Source: an uncultured Pseudomonadales bacterium (GTDB taxonomy: Bacteria; Pseudomonadota; Gammaproteobacteria; Pseudomonadales; Azotimanducaceae). Taken from it: a stretch of 64,000 nucleotides of DNA. Shown here piece after piece: positions 36,301 to 45,300 of this stretch (its first letter is position 1; every line of letters begins with the position of its first letter). A program made the translations under genes and the position numbers. Location of the stretch: assembly GCA_958296405.1 (NCBI GenBank), contig OY282519.1, forward strand, positions 2,836,132-2,900,131, written 5' to 3'. The notes beneath the pieces are model-generated. The model was not told the origin of the DNA, searched no databases, and was given only the letters and a program-made list of their open reading frames with translations.

Positions 36301-39300
36301 TGATCGTCTCGTCGGTCTCGTCCACCACGTCGGCCGTCGGCGTCAGCGTGAAGGTGCCGGTCTGGCTCGCCGCCCCCGCCGCGATCTCGATGTCGAAGTC
36401 CGACACCGCCGCGAAGTCCACCGCCGACGCCGTGCCGGCCCCCGCCACGCTCACGGTCACCGTCGTGGCGGCGGCGAACCGGGTCGTGCCGTCCACCGTG
36501 GCGGTCACAGTGATCGTGGTGGCCCCGTCGCCTTCGGCCACGCTGTTGTCGTTCACCGTCAGCGTGATCGCGGTCGGCGCCGCGTCGTCGTCCGTCAACG
36601 TGATCGTGGCCGAGTTCACCGTCAGGCTGCCTGACGAACCGCTCACCGTGATCGTCTCGTCGGTCTCGTCCACCACGTCGGCCGTCGGCGTCAGCGTGAA
36701 GGTGCCGGTCTGGTTCGCCGCCCCCGTCGCGATCTCGATGTTGAAGTCCGACACCGCCGCGAAGTCCACCACCCCCGCCGTGCCGCTGCCCGCCACGCTC
36801 ACGGTCACCGTCGTGGCGGCGTCGAACCGGGTCGTGCCGTCCACCGTGGCGGTCACAGTGATCGTGGTGGCGCCATCGCCCTCGCCCACGCTGTTGTCGT
36901 CCACCGTCAGCGTGATCGCGGTCGGCGCCGCGTCGTTGTCCGTGATCGTCCCCGTGCCGCTCGCCGTCGAGATGGTCGCGTTCGTCGGAGTGCTCAAGGT
37001 CACCGCGACGGTTTCGTTCGACTCGGCCAGGACGTCGCCCGTCACCGCCACGTCGAAGGTCTGGCTGGTCGTCCCCGCCGTGAAGGTCAGCGTCCCGGCG
37101 GTGATCGCCGTGTAGTCCGTCCCGGACGTGGCCGTGCCGGTGCCGGCGTCGGCGTAGGCCACCGTCACCTGCAGGCCGCTCGCGGCGCTCAACGTCACCG
37201 TGAACGTCAGGTTCGTCGAGCCGCTGTCGCCTTCCGTCACGCTCGGCGAGTTGACCGACAGCGTCGGCGCATCGTCGTCGTCCGTGATCGTGCCCGTGCC
37301 GCTGGCCGTCGCGATCGTCGCGTTCGTCGGGGTGCTCAACGTCACCACGACGGTCTCGTTCGCCTCGTCCAGCGCGTCGCCCGTCACCGCCACGTTGAAG
37401 GTCTGGCTGGTCGTCCCCGCCGTGAAGGTCAGCGTGCCGCCGGTGATGGCCGTGTAGTCCGTCCCCGACCCGGTGGCCGTGCCGGTGCCGGCGTCGGCGT
37501 AGGCCACCGTCACCTGCCGGCCGCTCGCCGCGCTCAACGTCACCGTGAACGTCAGGTTCGTCGAGCCGCTGTCGCCCTCCGTCACGCTCGGCGAGTTGAT
37601 CGACAGCGTCGGCGCGTCGTCGTCGTCCGTGATCGTCCCCGTGCCGCTCGCCGTCGAAATCGTCGCGTTCGTCGGGGTGCTCAACGTCACCACGACGGTC
37701 TCGTTCGCCTCGTCCAGCGCGTCGCCGGTCACCGCCACGTTGAAGGTCTGGCTGGTCGTCCCCGCCGCGAAGGTCAGCGTGCCGCCGGTGATGACTGTGT
37801 AGTCCGTCCCGGACGTCGCCGTGCCGCCCGTCCCTTCCGCCCAGGCCACCGTCACCTGCTGGCCGCTCGCCGCGCTCAGCGTCGCCGTGAACGTCAGGTT
37901 CGTCGAGCCGCTGTCCCCTTCCGTCACGCTCGGCGAGTTGACCGACAGCGACGGCGTCGCGTCGTCGTCCGTCAGGCTGATCGTCGCCGAGTTCACCGTC
38001 AGGCTGCCCGAGGCGCCGCTCACCGTCACCGTCTCGTCCGCCTCGTCCAGCGCATCGTCCGTCGGCGTCAGCGTGAACGTCCCGGTCTGGCTCGCCGCCC
38101 CCGCCGCGATCTCGATGTTGAAGCCGGCCACCGATGCGAAGTCCACCGCCGTCGCCGTCCCCGTCCCCGCCACGCTCACCCCCACGGTCCTGGCCGCGGC
38201 GAACCGGGTTGTGCCGTCCACCGTGGCGGTCACAGTGATCGTGGTGGCCCCGTCGTCCTCGGCCACGCTGCTGTCGTCCACCGTCAACGTGATCGCGGTC
38301 GGCGCCGCGTCGTTGTCCGTGATCGTCCCCGTGCCGTTCGCCGTCGCGATCGTCGCGTTCGTCGGGCTGCTCAGGGTCACCACGACGGTCTCGTTCGACT
38401 CGGCCAGGACATCGCCCGTCACCGCCACGTCGAAGGTCTGGCTGGTCGTCCCCGCCGTGAAGGTCAGCGTGCCGCCGGTGATGGCCGTGTAGTCCGTCCC
38501 CGACGTGGCCGTGCCGCCCGTCCCTTCCGCCCAGGCCACCGTCACCTGCTGGCCGCTCGCCGCGCTCAGCGTCACCGTGAACGTCAGGTTCGCCGTGCCG
38601 CTGTCGCCCTCGGTCACGCTCGGTGAGTTGACCGACAGCGACGGCGTCGCGTCGTCGTCCGTGATCGTCCCCGTGCCGCTCGCCGTCGAAATCGTCGCGT
38701 TCGTCGGCGTGCTCAGGGTCACCACGACGGTCTCGTTCGCCTCGTCCAGCGCATCGCCCGTCACCGCCACGTTGAAGGTCTGGCTCGTCGTCCCCGCCGT
38801 GAAGGTCAGCGTCCCGCCGGTGATCGCCGTGTAGTCCGTCCCCGACGTGGCCGTGCCCGTCCCGGCGTCGGCCCAGGCCACCGTCACCTGCTGGCCGCTC
38901 GCCGCGCTCAGCGTCGCCGTGAACGTCAGGTTCGTCGAGCCGGTGTTCCCCTCGGCCACGCTCGGTGAGTTGACCGACAGCGACGGCGCATCGTCGTTGT
39001 CCGTGATCGTCCCCGTGCCGCTCGCCGTCGAAATCGTCGCGTTCGTCGGCGTGCTCAACGTCACCACGACGGTCTCGTTCGCCTCGTCCAGCGCGTCGCC
39101 CAGCACCGCCACGTCGAAGGTCTGGCTGGTCGTCCCCGCCGCGAAGGTCAGCGTGCCGCCGGTGATCGCCGTGTAGTCCGTCCCCGACGTGGCCGTGCCC
39201 GTCCCGGCGTCCGCATAGGCCACCGTCACTTGCTGGCCGCTCGCCGCGCTCAGCGTCGCCGTGAACGTCAGGTTCGCCGTGCCGCTGTCGCCCTCCGTCA

Positions 39301-42300
39301 CGCTCGGCGAGTTGACCGACAGCGTCGGCGCATCGTCGTTGTCTGTGATCGTCCCCGTGCCGGTCGCCGTCGAAATGGTCGCGTTCGTCGGGCTGCTCAA
39401 CGTCACCACGACGGTCTCGTTCGCCTCGTCCAGCGCATCGCCCAACACCGCCACGTCGAAGGTCTGGCTGGTCGTCCCCGCCGTGAAGGTCAGCGTGCCG
39501 CCGGTGATCGCCGTGTAGTCCGTCCCGGACGTGGCCGTGCCGCCCGTCCCTTCCGCCCAAGCCACCGTCACCTGCTGGCCGCTCGCCGCGCTCAGCGTCG
39601 CCGTGAACGTCAGGTTCGTCGAGCCGCTGTCGCCCTCCGTCACGCTCGGCGAGTTGACCGACAGCGACGGCGCGCCGTCGTCGTCCGTGATCGTCCCCGT
39701 CCCGCTCGCCGTCGAAATGGTCGCGTTCGTTGGGCTGCTCAGGGTCACCGCGACGGTTTCATTCGTCTCGTTCAGCGCATCGCCCAGCACCGCCACGTTG
39801 AAGGTCTTGCTGGTGTCCCCCGCCGCGAAGGTCAGCGTGCCGCCGGTGATCGCCGTGTAGTCCGTCCCGGAAGTCGCGGTGCCGCCCGTCCCTTCCGCCC
39901 AGGCCACCGTCACTTGCCGGCCGCTCGCCGCGTTCAGCGTCACCGTGAACGTCAGGTTCGTCGAGCCGCTGTTCCCCTCCGTCACGCTCGGCGAGTTGAC
40001 CGACAGCGACGGCGTCGCGTCGTTGTCCGTGATCGTCCCCGTGCCGCTGGCCGTCGCGATCGTCGCGTTCGTCGGCGTGCTCAACGTCACCACGACGGTC
40101 TCGTTCGCCTCGTCCAGCGCGTCGCCCAGCACCGCAACGTCGAAGGTCTGGCTGGTCGTCCCTGCCGCGAAGGTCAGCGTCCCGGCGGTGATCGCCGTGT
40201 AGTCCGTCCCCGACGTGGCCGTGCCGGTCGTGGCGTCGGCGTAGGCCACCGTCACCTGCTGGCCGCTCGCCGCGCTCAGCGTCGCCGTGAACGTCAGGGC
40301 TGCCGAACCGCTGTCCCCTTCCGTCACGCTCGGCGAGTCGATCGACAGCGACGGCGCGCCGTCGTCGTCCGTCAGGCTGATCGTCGCCGAGTTCACCGTC
40401 AGGCTGCCCGAGGCGCCGCTCACCGTCACCGTCTCGTCCGCCTCGTCCAGCGCATCGTCCGTCGGCGTCAGCGTGAACGTTCCGGTGCCGCTCTCCGCCC
40501 CCGCCGCGATCGTGATGTCGAAGTCCGACACCGCCGCGAAGTCCACCGCCGTCGCCGTGCCGCTGCCCGCCACGCTCACCGTCACCGTCGTGGCCGCGCC
40601 GAACCGCGTCGCGCCGTCCACCGTCGCCGTCACCGTGATCGTCGTCGCCCCGTCGTCCTCGGCCACGCTGCCGTCGTCCACCGTCAACGTGATCGATGGC
40701 GTCGCGTCGTTGTCCGTGATCGTCCCCGTGCCGTTCGCCGTCGATATGGTCGCGTTCGTCGGCGTGCTCAGGGTCACCACCACGGTCTCGTTCGCCTCGT
40801 CCAGCGTGTCGCCCAGCACCGCCACGTCGAAGGTCTGGCTGGTCGTCCCCGCCGTGAAGGTCAGCGTGCCGCCGGTGATCGCCGTGTAGTCCGTTCCCGA
40901 CGTGGCCGTGCCGCCCGTCCCTTCCGCCCAGGCCACCGTCACCTGCTGGCCGCTGGCCGCGCTCAGCGTCGCCGTGAACGTCAGGTTCGTTGAGCCGCTG
41001 TCACCCTCCGTCACGCTCGGCGAGTTGACCGACAGCGTCGGCGCATCGTCGTCGTCCGTGATCGTCCCCGTGCCGTTCGCCGTCGAAATCGTCGCGTTCG
41101 TCGGCGTGCTCAGGGTCACCACCACGGTCTCGTTCGCCTCGTCCAGCGCGTCGCCCGTCACCGCCACGTCGAAGGTCTGGCTGGTCGTCCCCGCCGCGAA
41201 GGTCAGCGTCCCGCCGGTGATGGCCGTGTAGTCCGTCCCCGACGTGGCCGTGCCGCCCGTCCCTTCCGCCCAGGCCACCGTCACCTGCTGGCCGCTGGCC
41301 GCGCTCAGCGTCGCCGTGAACGTCAGGTTCGCCGTGCCGCTGTCGCCCTCCGCCACGCTCGGCGAGTCGACCGACAGCGACGGCGCGTCGTCGTTGTCCG
41401 TGATCGTCCCCGTGCCGGTCGCCGTTGAAATGGTCGCGTTCGTCGGCGTGCTCAGGGTCACCACCACCGTCTCGTTCGCCTCGTCCAGCGCGTCGCCCAG
41501 CACCGCCACGTCGAAGGTCTGGCTGGTCGTCCCCGCCGTGAAGGTCAGCGTGCCGCCGGTGATCGCCGTGTAGTCCGTCCCCGACGTGGCCGTGCCGCCC
41601 GTCCCTTCCGCCCAAGCCACCGTCACTTGCTGGCCGCTCGCCGCGCTCAACGTCACCGTGAACGTCAGGTTCGTCGAGCCGCTGTCCCCTTCCGTCACGC
41701 TCGGCGAGTTGACCGACAGCGTCGGTGCGCCGTCGTCGTCCGTGATCGTCCCCGTGCCGTTCGCCGTCGAAATGGTCGCGTTCGTCGGGCTGCTCAGGGT
41801 CACCGCGACGGTTTCATTCGTCTCGTTCAGCGCGTCGCCCGTCACCGCCACGTCGAAGGTCTGGCTGGTCGTCCCCGCCGTGAAGGTCAGCGTGCCGGCG
41901 GTGATGGCCGTGTAATCCGTCCCCGACGTGGCCGTGCCGGTCCCGGCGTCGGCGTAGGCCACAGTCACCTGCTGGCCGCTCGCCGCGCTCAGCGTCGCCG
42001 TGAACGTCAGGTTCGTCGTGCCGGTGTTCCCCTCCGTCACGCTCGGCGAGTTGATCGACAGCGACGGCGCGCCGTCGTCGTCCGTGATCGTCCCCGTCCC
42101 GCTCGCCGTCGAGATCGTCGCGTTCGTCGGCGTGCTCAACGTCACCACGACGGTCTCGTTCGCCTCGTCCAGCGCGTCGCCCGTCACCGCCACGTCGAAG
42201 GTCTGGCTGGTGTCCCCCGCCGCGAAGGTCAGCGTGCCCGCGGTGATCGCCGTGTAGTCCGTCCCCGACGTGGCCGTGCCCGTCCCGCCATCAGCGTAGG

Positions 42301-45300
42301 CCACCGTCACCTGCTGGCCGCTCGCCGCGCTCAGCGTCGCCGTGAACGTCAGGGTCGCCGAACCGCTGTCCCCTTCCGTCACGCTCGGCGAGTCGACCGA
42401 CAGCGACGGCATCGCGTCGTCGTCCGTCAGGCTGATCGTCGCCGAGTTCACCGTCAGGCTGCCCGAGGCGCCGCTCACCGTCACCGTCTCGTCCGCCTCG
42501 TCCAGCGCATCGTCCGTCGGCGTCAGCGTGAAGGTTTCGTCCTCGCTCTCCGCCCCCGCCGCGATCGTGATGTCGAAGTCCGACACCGCCGTGAAGTCCA
42601 CCGCCGTCGCCGCGCCGCTGCCCGCCACGCTCACCGTCACCGTCGTGGCCGCGCCGAACCGCGTCGCGCCGTCCACCGTCGCCGTCACCGTGATCGTCGT
42701 CGCCCCGTCGTCCTCGGCCACGCTGCTGTCATCCACCGTCAACGTGATCGATGGCGTCGCGTCGTTGTCCGTGATCGTCCCCGTGCCGGTCGCCGTCGAA
42801 ATCGTCGCGTTCGTCGGCGTGCTCAGGGTCACCACCACCGTCTCGTTCGCCTCGTCCAGCGCGTCGCCCAGCACCGCCACGTCGAAGGTCTGGCTGGTCG
42901 TCCCCGCCGTGAAGGTCAGCGTCCCGCCGGTGATCGCCGTGTAGTCCGTCCCCGACGTGGCCGTGCCGCCCGTCCCTTCCGCCCAGGCCACCGTCACTTG
43001 CTGGCCGCTCGCCGCGCTCAGCGTCGCCGTGAACGTCAGGTTCGTCGAGCCGCTGTCGCCCTCCGCCACGCTCGGCGAGTTGACCGACAGCGTCGGCGCG
43101 TCGTCGTCGTCCGTGATCGTCCCCGTGCCGTTCGCCGTCGAAATCGTCGCGTTCGTCGGCGTGCTCAGGGTCACCACCACCGTCTCGTTCGCCTCGTCCA
43201 GCGCGTCGCCCGTCACCGCCACGTCGAAGGTCTGGCTGGTCGTCCCCGCCGTGAAGGTCAGCGTCCCGCCAGTGATGGCCGTGTAGTCGGTCCCCGACGT
43301 GGCCGTGCCGCCCGTCCCTTCCGCCCAGGCCACCGTCACCTGCTGGCCGCTGGCCGCGCTCAGCGTCGCCGTGAACGTCAGGTTCGCCGTGCCGCTGTCG
43401 CCCTCCGCCACGCTCGGCGAGTCGACCGACAGCGTCGGCGCATCGTCGTTGTCCGTGATCGTCCCCGTGCCGGTACCCGTCGAAATGGTCGCGTTCGTTG
43501 GGCTGCTCAGGGTCACCACCACGGTCTCGTTCGCCTCGTCCAGCGCGTCGCCCAGCACCGCCACGTCGAAGGTCTGGCTGGTCGTCCCCGCCGTGAAGGT
43601 CAGCGTGCCGCCCGCGATCGCCGTGTAGTCCGTCCCCGACGTGGCGGTGCCGGTCCCGGCGTCCGCGTAGGCCACCGTCACCTGCTGGCCGCTCGCCGCG
43701 CTCAGCGTCGCCGTGAAAGTCAGGTTCGTCGAGCCGCTGTCGCCCTCCGTCACGCTTGGCGAGTTGATCGACAGCGTCGGCGCGCCGTCGTCGTCCGTGA
43801 TCGTCCCCGTGCCGCTCGCCGTCGAAATGGTCGCGTTCGTCGGGCTGCTCAGGGTCACCACGACGGTTTCATTCGTCTCGTCCAGCGCATCGCCCGTCAC
43901 CGCCACGTTGAAGGTCTGGCTCGTCGTCCCCGCCGCGAAGGTCAGCGTGCCGCCGGTGATCGCCGTGTAGTCCGTCCCGGAAGTCGCGGTGCCGCCCGTC
44001 CCTTCCGCCCAGGCCACCGTCACTTGCTGGCCGCTTGCCGGACTCAACGTCACCGTGAAGGTCAGGTTCGTCGAGCCGCTGTTCCCTTCGGCCACGCTCG
44101 GCGAGTCGATCGACAGCGTCGGCGCGCCGTCGTCGTCCGTGATCGTCCCCGTGCCGTTCGCCGTCGAAATGGTCGCGTTCGTCGGGCTGCTCAGGGTCAC
44201 CGCGACGGTTTCATTCGTCTCGTTCAGCGCGTCGCCCGTCACCGCCACGTCGAAGGTCTGGCTGGTCGTCCCCGCCGTGAAGGTCAGCGTCCCGGCGGTG
44301 ATCGCCGTGTAGTCCGTCCCCGACGTGGCCGTGCCGGTCCCGGCGTCGGCGTAGGCCACCGTCACCTGCTGGCCGCTCGCCGCGCTCAGCGTCGCCGTGA
44401 ACGTCAGGTTCGCCGTGCCGCTGTCGCCCTCCGTCACGCTCGGCGAGTTGATCGACAGCGTCGGCGTCGCGTCGTTGTCCGTGATCGTCCCCGTGCCGCT
44501 CGCCGTCGAAATCGTCGCGTTCGTCGGCGTGCTCAACGTCACCACGACGGTCTCGTTCGCCTCGTCCAGCGCGTCGCCCAGCACCGCCACGTCGAAGGTC
44601 TGGCTCGTCGTCCCCGCCGTGAAGGTCAGCGTGCCGGCGGTGATGGCCGTGTAGTCCGTCCCGGACGTGGCCGTGCCCGTCCCGGCGTCGGCGTAGGCCA
44701 CCGTCACCTGCCGGCCGCTCGCCGCGCTCAGCGTCGCCGTGAACGTCAGGTTCGCCGTGCCGCTGTCGCCCTCCGTCACGCTCGGCGAGTTGATCGACAC
44801 CGTCGGCGTCGCGTCGTTGTCCGTGATCGTCCCCGTCCCGCTCGCCGTCGCGATCGTCGCGTTCGTCGGCGTGCTCAGGGTCACCACGACCGTCTCGTTC
44901 GCCTCGTCCAGCGTGTCGCCGGTCACCGCCACGTTGAAGGTCTGGCTCGTCGTCCGCGCCGCGAAGGTCAGCGTGCCGGCGGTGATGGCCGTGTAGTCCG
45001 TCCCGGACGTGGCCGTGCCCGTCCCGGCGTCGGCGTAGGCCACCGTCACCTGCTGGCTGCTCGCCGCGCTCAGCGTCACCGTGAACGTCAGGTTCGCCGT
45101 GCCGCTGTCGCCCTCCGTCACGCTCGGCGAGTTGATCGACAGCGACGGCGTCGCGTCGTTGTCCGTGATCGTCCCCGTCCCGCTCGCCGTCGCGATCGTC
45201 GCGTTCGTCGGCGTGCTCAACGTCACCACCACGGTCTCGTTCGCCTCGTCCAGCGCGTCGCCCGTCACCGCCACGTCGAAGGTCTGGCTCGTCGTCCCCG

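Noticed and set aside
35724-39560. 1,278-codon minus-strand frame rich in Asp/Gly/Arg
   Set aside because: It is a shifted frame of adhesin B on the same strand, and its sequence follows the repeat period; the real frame encodes Calx-beta domains throughout.
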